A DNA stretch of 64,000 nt from Pardosa pseudoannulata (GCA_032207245.1 CM063504.1:22047065-22111064), one strand, 5' to 3'; counted from the first letter of the stretch, positions 48,193-60,122 are shown. The notes: generated by a model not told the origin, from the letters alone. Numbers and translations are program-made.

Positions 48193-49372
48193 AAATTATA
48201 TAGCTGTCCAATGACGGGATGAGTAAAATTTTAATTTTCTAGATTTGTAAAGTAAACTATGAGGCAGGTAAAAAAATGGTTTGTTTTTTGGCTGAGAATT
48301 ATCTGGTACACGCTCAATAGTTTGTTTATCTTCATACTCCTCTAAAGTCTCCCGATACTGTGAATGCAGTTCAGAATCAAGTTGAATTCATTTAGTCAAA
48401 CCGTGTGGTTATGTAGAAAAAACAAATACACAAACGAACAAACTTCTTAAATTTCAAAGATATATAACTTAAGCGATAGATATTTATTAGTCCGTGAAAT
48501 AGACTCCTAGACTATTATGAAAAGAATTTGCTGTTAATACCGGTGATAAAATTTTCATTGTTACAAAGAATAATCGATGATTAAATTTAAAGTTATCACA
48601 TATGTACCTAATCTGTTATTTAAACCAAATATAAAAGAAAATTATTGACATAATATCTAAGTTCTGTGATAAAATATATGAAAATAATGCAAACGACATT
48701 TAAATAATTTAAAATAAGAAATGATTAAATGAAACGGTTAAAGGAATGACGTCATAATGCTAGGCATATAGAAAAAAATGTTATTTTTACCTATTCATCG
48801 GGAGAAATGGCATTAAACTCTCTAAAAGGGGAGAAGGGGTGGATTTCGAACTTTGTAAAGACGAAAGTTTTTTTCGCTGTGATATGAGGCATATTTATAC
48901 CAATTTATTTTAGAATCGGATCGATAGTTTAGAAGAAGATAAACTAGATAAAGCCAAATATAAAAAAAAAAATTGTTTACGTAATATCTAAGTTCAGTGA
49001 TAAAAGATATGAAAATAATGCAGACGATATTTAAATAATTTAAAGTAAGAAATGATTAAATCAGATGGGTAAAGGAATGACGTCATAATGATAAAAAAAT
49101 GTTATTTTTATCTATTTATTATATGATAAATTGATAAATTTAATCGCCTGCTCTTAACCGGGGAAAATAAGGCTTGTATTAATGGCATTAAACACTCGAT
49201 AAGGGTGGAAGGGGTGGATTTCGACCGTTTTCGAACTTGTTTTGAACTTTGCTAACAATAACTCCTCAAGAAACGATTATGGATGCCTCTATCCATTCCA
49301 GGTCCAACCGCTTCATAAATTCAAGGACAGACGTACAGATAACTTACGCTTTTGTTATATAGGGAATTATTT
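48193..49372 (+). repeat. Family F, long copy with an internal partial duplication
   Basis: GGCAGGTAAAAAAATGG, AAAGGAATGACGTCATAATG and GGGGAGAAGGGGTGGATTTC match 6640-7165 in reverse complement. The AATGACGTCATAATG block occurs twice (about 48745 and 49075), each followed by a GGTGGATTTCGA block, so about 330 bp is duplicated in tandem. The far end (CCAGGTCCAACCGCTTCATA through ACAGATAACTTACGC) matches 29460-29620. Confidence 0.75.
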
Positions 49373-49758
49373 ATAATAAATTCTTATTTGAGTGGCTATG
49401 TTTAGTTAAAAATGAAAATAACGAAGACGTTTTCATTGTAATAAAGAAAAATAAGCATGCAGTTTACATTAATAAAAATTTTTTTTAGAGATTTAGTTTG
49501 GTTAAAAAAATTAAGCTTTAATAATTTACAGTTATTATATTATATATATAACCGAAAACGTATCATTTCCCTTACTGAAATTTCAACTGAAAAGACTTGT
49601 TTCCCCATTAAAACAAAATCTTCAGAACAAAATGCAATCGATTTGTGCAAACAGTTAATAATAAAAATCCGTTTTCTCCTTTTATTTCCGTTTTAAGACA
49701 GTAATCATCCCTCTCTGTGATTAACTCGTGCAATACCTTAAGACCCAGAGAAGCAGTG

Positions 49759-49953
49759 ATGGATAACGCAAACCTCAGAGAATTAAATCGGAAATCTTTT
49801 GTCCTCACGCGTCTGTCTCAGCCGGTCTTTTATTTTTATATATTAATAATTATCGTATCCACAGTGCTATTTTGGATCTACTCTCCCAAAAGGGCCAAGA
49901 CTGATTTGGTCATTTCAAAGTTTGCTCAGTTCCGTAGTAAATCAACTTTTTGA
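49759..49953 (+). CDS. Hypothetical single-pass membrane ORF (64 aa)
   Basis: From ATG at 49759 the frame encodes [14 protein letters not shown], then a 20-residue hydrophobic stretch ([20 protein letters not shown]) and a basic tail, stopping at 49951-49953. The only support is the TM-like segment and slightly higher GC than nearby sequence. No homologue was recognised; it may be a chance frame or part of an exon. Confidence 0.15.
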   Translation: MDNANLRELNRKSFVLTRLSQPVFYFYILIIIVSTVLFWIYSPKRAKTDLVISKFAQFRSKSTF

Positions 49954-50111
49954 GTGCATTGAACTTTTAGAGTGTCGTATGGCTTTAGAATGCAGGCAGT
50001 GTATAAATTGAGAAAATCTGCATTTAAGAAAATGGAAAGAAATGCCATCGAAGTAAATGAGAGAAAATTTAGAATAAATGGTTCCAAGCAGAATGAAAAA
50101 TCGGGTAAATT

Positions 50112-50251
<140 letters not shown>

Positions 50252-50399
50252 CTCACGCTATGCACAATATGTATATTGTAACGTCACGGGATCCTCGAGT
50301 AGCGTGTGTGTATCGATGTGGTTATGACACGACGTACAGCTTAGAAACAATAATAATGCTTATTCTTGATTAAAATGGAGTATATATAAGATTTCCAAA

Positions 50400-50890
50400 T
50401 GGCAATTACAGAGCTCAAGCTGGCTAGTGCGGACCTAAAAGTCCCAGGTTCAAGGCAAACCTAAAAAAACAATTTGCGGAGAAGTGCCGACAGATACCGT
50501 TATACAGGGGTACAACTGGGTCTCCTTGAGTCCCATACAAAGCTGGAGAAAAGCTCTCCAAAAGAAAACCATCCGTCTAACCTCTGTTCGTTCTCTTCTC
50601 CTGGGGACTCTCCGACGAAAAAAATCGCGCCGCCTGACGTCACCTTTCACCTCTTCCCATTGGTTTTTTCTTTTCGCGTCGTTGTCCTGGTAGCCTCTGA
50701 TTGGCTTCTTCGGTGGCGCCTCACTGTCTGACACTTCGTTGTCCCGTCCGTCCTTCCGATTCACCTCGGACATCTCAAGGCGCGATCGAAGCGACAACCT
50801 TTTGTAGTGCAGTGTCAAAAACTCAGACAGAGTGTCAACCTGCCCTGGGCTTTAACAAAACCCGTTTGTGAAGCCAACGGGTTGTAGCGA
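50400..50890 (-). promoter_or_regulatory. CpG-rich island with NF-Y and CRE motifs
   Basis: This is the most GC- and CpG-rich block of the window. On the minus strand it has CCAATCAGAGG (50694-50704), CCAATGGG (50656-50663) and a full CRE TGACGTCA (50635-50642), in the order and spacing of many TATA-less promoters. At its right edge AACCCGTT and AACGGGTT form a hairpin (about 50863-50886) followed by GACGTCAC. It could be a promoter, an LTR or a SINE-like repeat; a tRNA-like AGGTTCAAGG occurs near 50447. An Arg-rich minus-strand frame (50450-50773, starting MSEVNRKDGRD) covers the same bases. Confidence 0.4.
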
Positions 50891-50892
50891 CG

Positions 50893-50896
<4 letters not shown>

Positions 50897-50975
<79 letters not shown>

Positions 50976-50985
50976 CACATACACA
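50897..50985. repeat. (TA)n followed by (CA)n
   Basis: About 75 bp of TA then ACACATACACACAC. It lies upstream of a family E copy. Confidence 0.97.
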
Positions 50986-51024
50986 CACACATATATATAT
51001 ACATATACATACATATTATATGTA

Positions 51025-51560
51025 TGTAATCGGTGAAAACTTTCTCACCTGTTACACTGAAGCACTTATTATTTAAATTGTCCTGGTTTGTTGGACAATA
51101 AGAGAATTCCTAATCAAAATTCAGTTGTGAGTCATGAGAAACACAAGTCTAAAACTGCGGAACTTTAAATTCTTTCAGGATAAAAAAAGATGAAAATGTT
51201 AATTGACCTGCAAGATCTCTGCAGCGAATGCTGATGATTAAATTTTGTTCCCCAGAGACTTAAAATTGTTCAGAAGTTATTCGTAATCAAGACTGAACTT
51301 TGATTATTTAATCTAGCTCAAAAACACGCAGGCAGCAATTTAATGATTGGAGAATCGAAATCGTTTTCCTGGCGCAGCTGAAAAATGTTTCCAGTGGACA
51401 GAAAATTAGCATTTATGCCAGAATTAGTTTTGAGAGAAGAGGAAAAAGAATTTAAGTCGGAGAACTCCCTTATATGTAACACTTTACGAGTGGGAGATTT
51501 GGTATTAAAGAATGAGAAGTTTAGATAGATATCTTTGGGTAATAATTTTGATATATATTA
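51025..51560 (+). repeat. Family E, full copy
   Basis: It matches 41689-42200 along its length (CACCTGTTACAC, CCAGTGGACAGAAAATTAGC, AAGAATTTAAGTCGGAGAAC, TAGATAGATAT). It is flanked by (TA)/(CA) microsatellites on both sides. Confidence 0.8.
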
Positions 51561-51565
51561 CAATT

Positions 51566-51603
<38 letters not shown>

Positions 51604-51628
51604 CATATATATATACATATATATACAT

Positions 51629-51680
<52 letters not shown>
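51566..51680. repeat. (CA)n(TA)n between repeats E and A
   Basis: About 24 bp of CA then about 85 bp of TA-rich sequence, joining the end of E to the start of A. Confidence 0.97.
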
Positions 51681-51682
<2 letters not shown>

Positions 51683-52385
51683 TAGACGACCCAACAGATA
51701 GGTTGATAAATTTGATTATCCACTATACTTCCACTAAATTATCCTTTTTAAATTTGGTTTTGATTACATTAACAATTTAAGTTTGTCTTTAGGTTTTTTT
51801 CTTATCTTATACAAATTTTTTCTTCGACTCCCTGAGATTATATAAGTGAGATTTCATTCATTGTATTTGCGTCATGAGTTACGTTGTATAGATACTATAT
51901 AACCCAACAGACGTTGTTCTGTTTTAACGCTGTAAATCCAAAAATTGTAAAATGTTTTTAAATAAATTATAAATTGGTCCGTTTTGATGGGAAAGTAAGG
52001 AAAAAATATTTTAAAAATACTTGACGCCACCACGCGTACAGTCATTAGAAAAGTAATTAGATTAAATTAAAATTCCCATATCACCTGTACGGGAATTCGA
52101 TCCTGGGACTTCTCTTGTTGAACCCTGTTGCGCTGACCACTGAACCACAGAAAATGTCGAAAGCGAAAAGTTTCAAGTGGCAGTATAATAATCTCAATAA
52201 GCCCACAATTCAGGATTTTAAAATAAAAAACGTTTTTTATCGTATCGAATTGTGAATCTAAAACATTGAATCAACTTAATTACATACACAAAAACTTCAT
52301 CACATACACAAAATTTCATCAGTCCAGCCTTTTAGGAAAATTTGTATTACAAACACGCTGACAGAAGAATTTTATATATAAAAAT
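51679..52385. repeat. Family A copy with an interrupted start
   Basis: It starts ACTAGACGACCCAACAGAT, but 210 bp of unrelated sequence intervenes before ACCCAACAGACGTTGTTCTG (51902), from where it follows the 7883-8350 copy to the end (ACGCTGACAGAAGAATTTTA). The tRNA-like block is at 52090-52150 on the minus strand. Either an insertion or two overlapping copies explain the start. Confidence 0.75.
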
Positions 52386-55085
52386 ATAACTTTAACACAG
52401 TGGTACAGAAGTCAGTATCCTCTGTTAAGACGAAAAGCAGTAAAAGAATGGTATCACGTCGATTTGAATGAAGTTAGGGCTTTACGGGTAATTTCGTTTA
52501 AAAAAGAAACCTATAGTCATTTTTTTCCAAACGAGGGCTCAGTAAGCTACCTGAACCTATTACTCTAAAATCTATTCTCCAAAACTGCTACAAACATCAC
52601 TGGTAGCAGTTGGGTTTGAACTCGTGGACTCTGATACCGAACTTGTGAAATATGAAGAACGCCGTGATTTGTGTTCATTTGAAAATTCAAAAAAAGTCTA
52701 AAATAAGGAGAGGAACGCCAAACCAATTTCTATCTCCGAGAAAATTTGAGCTAGCGTCCAAATTGGCTTGGCTTGACAAATTTAGGTTTTTTTTTAATTA
52801 GAGCTATATGGTAGTATTCGATTCATACAAACTTTCTTTTCTATGATAAATGAAAATTGTATAAATATACAAAAAATAATATTTAACCTGAATTGAATAT
52901 TAAAATTGAGCATTAATATTACTTATAATAACTGAAAGTTGAGGAATTCATATCTTTAAGAAATTTAAATAAATGTATATACTTAGACGTAACATTTAGC
53001 TTCAAGGAAATAAATAAATTTAAATTCTGTTTCATACCTTTCAAAAGTTATCAGAAGCTATTTGCAAGGGTAGTATTAGATTCGACTGGGATAAAGAATT
53101 TAGATTCTACTTCATGTCTTTCAAAAACTGCTTATGGACAAGACATAGAGAGGTAAAAAAAAATTATTTTTAAATTTTTCGTGCAAACTTCTTGTTGATT
53201 TAAGCATATGTTAAAAGAATTTCAAATTACTAGATCATTTTTTAAATTAAAATTTTATTACAGATATTGTAGTTACTTCCTTAAGATAATGACAGTCAGC
53301 AGTTATAACTCAATGTCCATGTAATTATACAAGCGATTCCATGACCAAAATTGCGATAACTCGCCTATAATGTGGTCTCCTTATAAAAAAGTTAGACTGA
53401 AAATATTTCTCAGTGATGGCGAATTATAGAACGTGTTTATCCAATTAAATTTTTCATTTTTAGTTTATAATATTATATAAACTATATATAATTAATATTC
53501 AATAAACCAGTTTGTGTTATTCAATAACCAATTTGTGTAAAAAACTATATATTCAGTTTTAAAAACTTAATTTATTAATCTTATCAATCACAATAGGATA
53601 CTATAAAAATGCAGTCTTTATATACGTAGGAATTAAGTACGATTTATTTACTTCTCAGATTCTTTATAAAGCTGTACAAATTCATTTAATTCGTATTAAT
53701 TCTGAATTTCGTACAATGTGGTTCTATATAACGTTGTATAAATAAATCTGACTTGTCTTATTTCTACTACTCTCGTAACTTCCATAAAATACATTTTCTG
53801 ATTTGAATTAATTCCGAGTCTCATATAACTCGGTTACCATATAACGCGTTCCATTAACTAGTCCAAAGTTTAGATTAATTGCATTGTAGTAGACTTGAAT
53901 GTGTACCATTGATTATGGATATAATTTAAAAAAGTTTAATATAATCGTCTATTTGTGTGCTCGGAAGATGCCGTGTAACTAACTGTATGGGTGCCTCGTC
54001 AATTAGATGAATAAACATTGTTTTTAATGTAAAACCTCTAAAATAAGATAAAATATTTTTAACCTTTCTTTTTTACGCTCGCATGGTTTTTAATTTACCA
54101 CATATAAGTTATCCGTGCATCGCAATATACTTTTAACAAGCAAACTTAAATCCACAAGCGAAACTTAGAGATCGTACTTCCAATCCTACTTTTAAAAAGA
54201 TACTTTTGCGATAGCCGTAAAAAAGCAAGCGGCAAGCAGCACTTTTTTCCAGACAAAGAAACGAACAAAAGAAAAACTAATTGATTTTTAGTCAAGACAA
54301 AAGACTTAAACAGAAGAAAACAATCAGCGAAACTGCTCTCTTCTAAGGAAAATTCGGAAGCCAATTAACCGTGAATTCATTTACTGAAAAACAGAAAGCG
54401 AAAAGAGCAAATAATATTTCTATCATTTATAACCCAAGAAGATATAACCGACGGACTTTAAATCATTAACGTCATTTACTTCAGATCTATAGATAAACCG
54501 CGAGAGAAACGAAACAAGTTTTAATAAATACTGGCTCTTTGTTCAAGAAATAGATTCTTGGAGCATTGACTCTTTTTTTACGGCACGGATTTTCGAAGCA
54601 AATAAAATTAGTAGTGAGCATTTTTTTTCTTCGCTTTTCAGGGCCAAGTTATGAAAATTACCGTCAAAGACAATGACAGTAATTCAACAGTCAGTAAAGA
54701 TCCTCAAGCACTCGCCCAAGGTCACTACTAGGCGTTAGTTCATGTAGGTTCTTTAGGGAATTATGTTGAGACAGAAAAAGCATAAAGCCTCAAATTAGGC
54801 TTAAACAATGTGAAGATTAATAATATAACTTTATTGAGTATGCTCATAAGCAATAATTCGTGCTCTCTACAAAATAATTTTAAACTTTTACAATCAAAAT
54901 TTGCAAAACATTGATATGATGTCAATTTGAATTTAAAAGTAATCTGGAAAACCAAACAGTTCTGGAAAACTGCATTTTCATTGTTTTAAACTTAATTAAT
55001 ACTTAAAAAAAACGAAATCCACTCTTTTTATTTCTTTCTCTTCAAACAATATTTTAAAACCTACACTCCTGTCTACACTGAGAAA
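52386..55085. other. Intergenic, 2.7 kb, nothing firm
   Basis: A loose repeat (TTCATACCTTTCAAAAGTTA and TTCATGTCTTTCAAAAACTG) occurs at about 53030 and 53115. Words such as ATATAACGCGTT near 53840 hint at a decayed pogo-like element at 53330-53850, without proof. Confidence 0.4.
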
Positions 55086-55745
55086 AATCCACAAACTATG
55101 TCAGCTGTGCCTGTATTATTGAGGAAAATATCTATAGCTACAAATTATATCCCAAATTGTCCATCTTTTCTGTTGAAACCTTTGCTATATTGAAGGCTTT
55201 AAAGGAAATGATGTAAATAATGATGTAATAATAGTAAAAATTTCATTATTTACACAGATTCTTAAAGTTTTTTACATTCTTTGCTCTCTCCTGATACTCA
55301 GATCCCTCTCGTTTTGAAAATACTTTCTACAATAATTAACCTTATATCCATGGGATTCTCGTTAATTTATAGCTGGATTCCTTCTCACGTCGGCATCAAA
55401 GGCAGTGAACTTGTAGATAAAGCTGCAAAATCTGCTACTAATTACATTAATTCTGGTATTCCTTATAAAATTACTTAAAAAATTACATCAAAGAATACAA
55501 GCTAAATGGCAGAACTGTTGGAATAACGTGTCGTCAAATAAATTGCAAGAAGTAAAATTAAAAATTACCAAGGGGCTTCAACTCCCTTCTAGAAGACATG
55601 ACGTAATGACCCACTCGTCTACGAGTGGGTCATTGCAGACTCACCCATGCCCATCTCTTGCTAGGTGAAGATCCTCCACAGTGTGCGTATCGTAAGACAT
55701 CTTACATAGTCGTATACATTTTGTCATAGTGCTGTTGTCTCATAT
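55086..55745 (+). pseudogene. LINE ORF2 remnant: RNase H and C-terminal tail
   Basis: ETFAILKALKEM (near 55170) matches the second RNase H motif around the catalytic Glu, and YSWIPSHVGIKGSELVDKAA (55365-55425) is the last motif with its His and Asp. Downstream, frames include QNCWNNVSSNKLQEVK, GLQLPSRRHDVMTH and GDPPQC, which fit the jockey C-terminal tail and its zinc-knuckle-like end. Several frameshifts and stops, and a 14-bp inverted duplication at 55605-55634, break it. The first RNase H motif is barely visible. Confidence 0.8.
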
Positions 55746-56160
55746 CAATGTATATAAAAGTTTTTAAAAATTTATCTCCGAATCTTGACACAATCATCGG
55801 TGAAACACAGGTTTTTATTATGAAATCTGAATTGTTATTTTTTTAATGTTAAACTTTGTTTCAATTTTTAATTTTCAATTTAACAATTTCTCAATTTTCA
55901 ATTTTCTTTTTTAATTTTCTTATAATGTAATAATCTATCTTGTATATATTTGCTATTTTACTATCTCCGTTTGTTTGATTTTTATGTGCCTTTAACGTTT
56001 AATTTATTGTTTCGTCTATTTCATCCTCAAAATTCCTTTCTCCTGTGTTTATTTTCTTTTTTATCTGTTACTTTGTTATTTTATTTTAGTCTTGTTTGGC
56101 GCAGTTTGTCCTTTCAGGAATTAGCGCCACTAAATTCCAACCAACCAACCAACCAACCAC
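55086..56160 (+). mobile_element. jockey-type non-LTR retrotransposon, 3' end
   Basis: The segment holds the RNase H domain and C-terminal tail of a LINE ORF2 (55086-55745), an AT-rich 3' UTR and a terminal repeat CCAACCAACCAACCAACCA at 56140-56159. The endonuclease and reverse transcriptase parts are absent, the normal result of 5' truncation. The CGCCACTAAATTCCAACCAA end resembles the CACTCCAAACCAAACC end of the SINEs here. Confidence 0.8.
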
Positions 56161-56432
56161 TCTTTTTACGATATACTGACTACGCAGGCCACACTACCCA
56201 CAAGGAGAGTGATATGAAGAAAAGTTTCAAATTGTATTTATATTTGCGTTTGAAATTATGCACAATTGTTTCCCGATTTTCAAGAAAATATTTTAGGGAA
56301 TTTTTTATTGGAAACTTTTGAAAATATTTAGCCGCAACAAGAAATGATTGTTTAAAAAAATAAAATTCTTTATTTAATTATTATTGAAATATTTGCCGTC
56401 TATATTTGAGCCTATTTTGAAAGAAAAACATT
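56161..56432. other. Short intergenic, nothing recognised
   Basis: No motif seen between the LINE end and the MITE. Confidence 0.5.
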
Positions 56433-56955
56433 TTAACACATTGTTTGCGGGACACTTACTAGTGCGTTTCCTGACGATTGATACTTGAGAGCGGGTCACG
56501 TACTAGTACTGGTTTGTGTAACAACATGGTTTGTTTTCTGGTACAAAAATAACGGTATACATAGGAAAACGAAGCCGAATGTTCTTGTCTACTACATAGA
56601 TTCTGGAAAAATTTAGACAAATAAAAACTAGTTTTTACATCAATCGATGTGGAACTACAAAACAGGAAAAAATTAAAACTACATACTTTTTTATTTGATT
56701 TTTCATATTTACGATACTATTATAAATTTATCCTCTAAAAAATATATTTTTTGTTTACAAAAATCTTATGGTTGATATTTATATATTTCTATTTATATAT
56801 TTCTTTATATATTTCAATATAAAATACGAAAAGTTGGTTAAAAAATTAAATAATTTTTGATCTATTGAGATTTAACAGGATAACTAAATTTACGCTCAAA
56901 ACATCCGCTCCCGGTACAATTCCTCTGCGAAATGTACCCGCACACAATGTGTTAA
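56433..56955. mobile_element. piggyBac-type MITE family D, copy 2
   Basis: TTAA at 56433-56436 and 56952-56955. Ends are CACATTGTTTGCGGGACAC on the left and GTACCCGCACACAATGTG on the right, inverted with a few mismatches. It is the reverse complement of the copy at 14317-14868 and is 523 bp, non-coding. Confidence 0.85.
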
Positions 56956-56967
56956 AATATTTTCTTT

Positions 56968-57337
56968 ACTATTATTATTATTATTTTCAATTCGAGGACA
57001 CTTGTTTTTATAGCATTTCCCTCTACCAAACCACAAATAAATGTTGGCCAGTTTATTATGGAAGCACCATATAGACGGAAAACAATACTCCCAGGGACAA
57101 AACAAACAAAGTAAATTTTAGTAATTTAGAGGCAGTGACCTATGAAAAGACCCTTCAGACTTAGCCTGACGTCTCAGAATTATCGTTAAATAGTTTGGAG
57201 GACATTGCAACTACGAATTTATATCACGGGGCCCAGCTATCATTAATGAATACGGTAGATCTTTGGCTGGCTCGGGCCTATAACTCGCAACACTCAGGTT
57301 GTGAGATCAATATATTATTCGACTGAGCTACCGCGGC
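56968..57337 (-). mobile_element. tRNA-headed SINE family B, copy 2
   Basis: The minus strand starts GCCGCGGTAGCTCAGTCGAA with CTCACAACCTGAG further on, a tRNA-Val(CAC)-like head, and matches 37812-38161 in the body. The tail is (AAT)n at 56972-56990. It begins about a dozen bases from the end of a TTAA MITE. Confidence 0.7.
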
Positions 57338-57419
57338 CCATTTTTCTTTACTCAAAAATGAGAAAAAAATTGGAAAGAGCTAATGTTATATAAAAATAAT
57401 AATTTTATAGTTAAATAAA

Positions 57420-57780
57420 AATTAAAAAGTATTAAATATTATTAAATTATTAAAAATTAAATTATATTAAATTATATTAAATTATTAAATTAAATATTAA
57501 ATTATATTAAATTATTAAATTAAATTTATATTAAATTATATTAAATTATTAAATTAAAATTATATTAAATTATTAAATTAAAATTATATTAAATTATTAA
57601 ATTAAAATTATATTAAATTATTAAATTAAAATTATATTAAATTATTAATTATTAAATTATTTAAATTAGTATTAGTATTAAATATTAAATTACATTAAAT
57701 TATTAAATATTAAATTATATTAAATTATTACATTTTTATATAAATATTAAATTAAATTATTAAATTTTTATATAACTATA
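57420..57780. repeat. ATTAAATTAT-type low-complexity array
   Basis: Irregular tandem copies of TATATTAAATTATTAAAT-like units of about 10-22 bp over about 350 bp, composed almost only of A and T. Confidence 0.95.
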
Positions 57781-58895
57781 AAAACTAAATAAATTTTATA
57801 GTTTTATAAAAATTCAAATAAGCTTAATATTACAATTAATTTTTTTAATCTTTTAAGAATTACTCTTGGATCAACATACATTTGAGGAGAATATTCATTA
57901 GAAAATTTTCATAAATAAAAGAATCATCGAAGTATATCCTAGAAGGCTGCAATAATTTATTCGTCATTATATCTATGCATTAATCCATTGTGCATTTCGA
58001 TATTTTATCACAAATGCCAAGGTAAAATTTTTAAAAATTCTTACCATCTTGCATTTGGACAGCAAAGAAAAGAGAATTACATTTTTTAGAAGCTTGAAAT
58101 TTAGCAAAAAGAAGAGAAAAAGACAAAATAATACCACTGTTAAGTTCTATCATTCCAAGAAATCAGGATTCCCTTCACAATCTTACAAGAAGTACTCTTT
58201 AGATAATAATCGAGGTTAACACAGCAAGGTATATTTACAAATCAATCTTCCTAAATAATACCCATTTTCACCACTGACAAGAAAAACTGTCTTGAAACAG
58301 TCCATTTTCAATGAAAGTCCTTATATATATTATAATAAAACACTCACTATTCTATTAAGGTGTTGAACTGTTTCGAAAAGTTACCCTTGTGATGTTACTA
58401 AAAATGTCTTTATTGTTATTTTATCTACAATTCTATGAGAAACGCATTGTCTTCTGGCTTAAAGCAGAACTGAATTCCAGAGTTCATATGTTTCTCATAA
58501 AAGCTTCCAAAATCAACTACTACTATGAGGAAGGACAAAAAGTTTTATTACAAGCGGCAACAGTTCTTTATGACAGCAGATTATGAGATAGAGTTATCTC
58601 AAAGGATAAATCAATTAGTCCTTATAGTGAAGTTAAAAGTTAATAAAACGTTCTATTTTCCCGCTCTGTGTACTTTTCAAATGGGAAAGAGCCTTTACAA
58701 TGCCTCACAGATCGCATGATAAGCCAATTAAATTATCTTTAATAAAGATATCCTGATCGTATTCACTGATATTTCTAATTCTTTATGCTTCTGTTATAAG
58801 TAAGAAAAAAGAAATTTTTCTAATTTATTGTCCATTTCATAAATTTATGTATAATTTCTTAGCAATTGATACGAGAAATTCTTCATGCCTGAGAA
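57781..58895. other. Intergenic, nothing recognised
   Basis: Two overlapping 64-65 residue frames at 58389-58719 have no recognisable domain. Confidence 0.45.
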
Positions 58896-60122
58896 CACCA
58901 GGGTTACTCTGAAATTTTGGGATACGCGCAGACTAGAATTTACAAAATAAAAATAATGGTTTACTTTTAAAATACAAAGTATTTTAACACAGGAGACAAT
59001 TTTTTACTGACTTACTTCAACTTGTTTAGCGTAGAATAAATTTTAATTAGAAGAGAAAATGGAATTAACGCCAGAACATAGTTGCGCTATGATTTTCTAC
59101 GATATTAAAGCAAGATTAAATCAAGAAGAATGCTTTCAACGGTTGCAATTGGCATTTGGTGATGAATCTCCAGCTCGTGCTACTGTATTCAGATAGTTTA
59201 AAGAATTTAGAAGAGGTCGCAATTTTCTTCAGGATGAAGAACACACAGGAAGGCCGTCGTCCGCAGTAATCCCGGATAATGTGTCTGCCATACGAAAAAT
59301 GTTAATGGATGATAATCGCTGTACCTATCAAATTATACAGAAGGAACTTAACATTGGATCCGCAGCCATAAACAAAAGTATTACTGAAGAATTACATATG
59401 TTTGTCGTCGGGTTCCCCATAATCTAACTGAGCACCAAAAAGAGGAGCGTGTCAGAATCAGTAAAGAAACTATTAGATTGCTAAATGATGGTGACCACCG
59501 TATCATTTCTAAAACTGTAACAGGTGATAAAAAGTACTTACCGCTTTTTGACGTTCCAACAAGAAAACAAAGTTTTGGTCTTTGAAAATGATTCCACGCC
59601 GACAGTGGTAAAAAGATAACGAGCACTGAAAAAGTTATGTATGCTATTTTCTTCAAAAGTACGGGATTGGTCAAAGCCATCAAGTTGGAAGGACAGAAGA
59701 CAGTAACAGCAAACTGGTATACCACTAAATGTCTTCCACAAATTCAACAAGAAGGGAACGTTAGGGGACTCACGCTTCACAACGACAATACATCTTCACA
59801 AACAGCCGGATTAACAGTCGAGTTTCTTAAAGGAAAACAAATTATTCACCTGATTTAGCTATGTGTGATTTTTGGTTATTCTTTAATCTAAAAAAGAACT
59901 TACATGGAAGTCGTTTTCATTCAGACGAAGAGATTGATGTGGCTATAAATTCATTTTTCATCTATTTCAAAAAATGAATGGTTTTAGGCATTCAATCTGT
60001 GGAAAATTCGTCTACAAAAGTGCATTGATGCTGGAGGAGACTACTTTTAACACACCTAAAATTTTGTAAGTATAACTTTAAAAACCTAGTTTTTTCTCAA
60101 AAATTTTAGAATGACCCTCGTA
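58896..60122 (+). mobile_element. mariner element, complete length but decayed
   Basis: The right end is TTTTAGAATGACCCTCGTA at 60105-60122. Its inverted partner on the left (58896-58920) is mutated: CCAGGGTTACTCTGAAATTTT. The length of 1.23 kb is about that of a complete mariner. The transposase lies inside in plus orientation. Confidence 0.85.
59059..60050 (+). pseudogene. mariner transposase pseudogene
   Basis: It starts MELTPEHSCAMIFYDIKARL, followed by the paired HTH region (FKEFRRGRN, DEEHTGRPS). Catalytic motifs are visible: VTGDKK (first Asp, about 59525), LHNDNT (second, about 59784) and SPDLA/MCDFW in frame pieces (third, about 59867). The HN..HL linker between DNA-binding and catalytic parts survives as PHNLTEHQKEER. 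TAG near 59194, other stops and frameshifts break it. Spacing between the second and third Asp is about 28 codons instead of 34, so about 20 bp is deleted. The C-terminus reads KIRLQKCIDAGGDYF. It cannot make a functional transposase. Confidence 0.9.

Noticed and set aside
50450..50818. 122-residue Arg-rich frame in the CpG island
   Set aside because: The listed start is TTG; from the first ATG (50773) the frame overlaps the CCAAT and CRE motifs. High GC suppresses stops, and no family was recognised, so it is not called as a gene.
53330..53850. Possible pogo-like MITE (GCGATAACTCGCC, ATATAACGCGTT words)
   Set aside because: The words are suggestive, but no terminal inverted repeat with TA flanks could be aligned.
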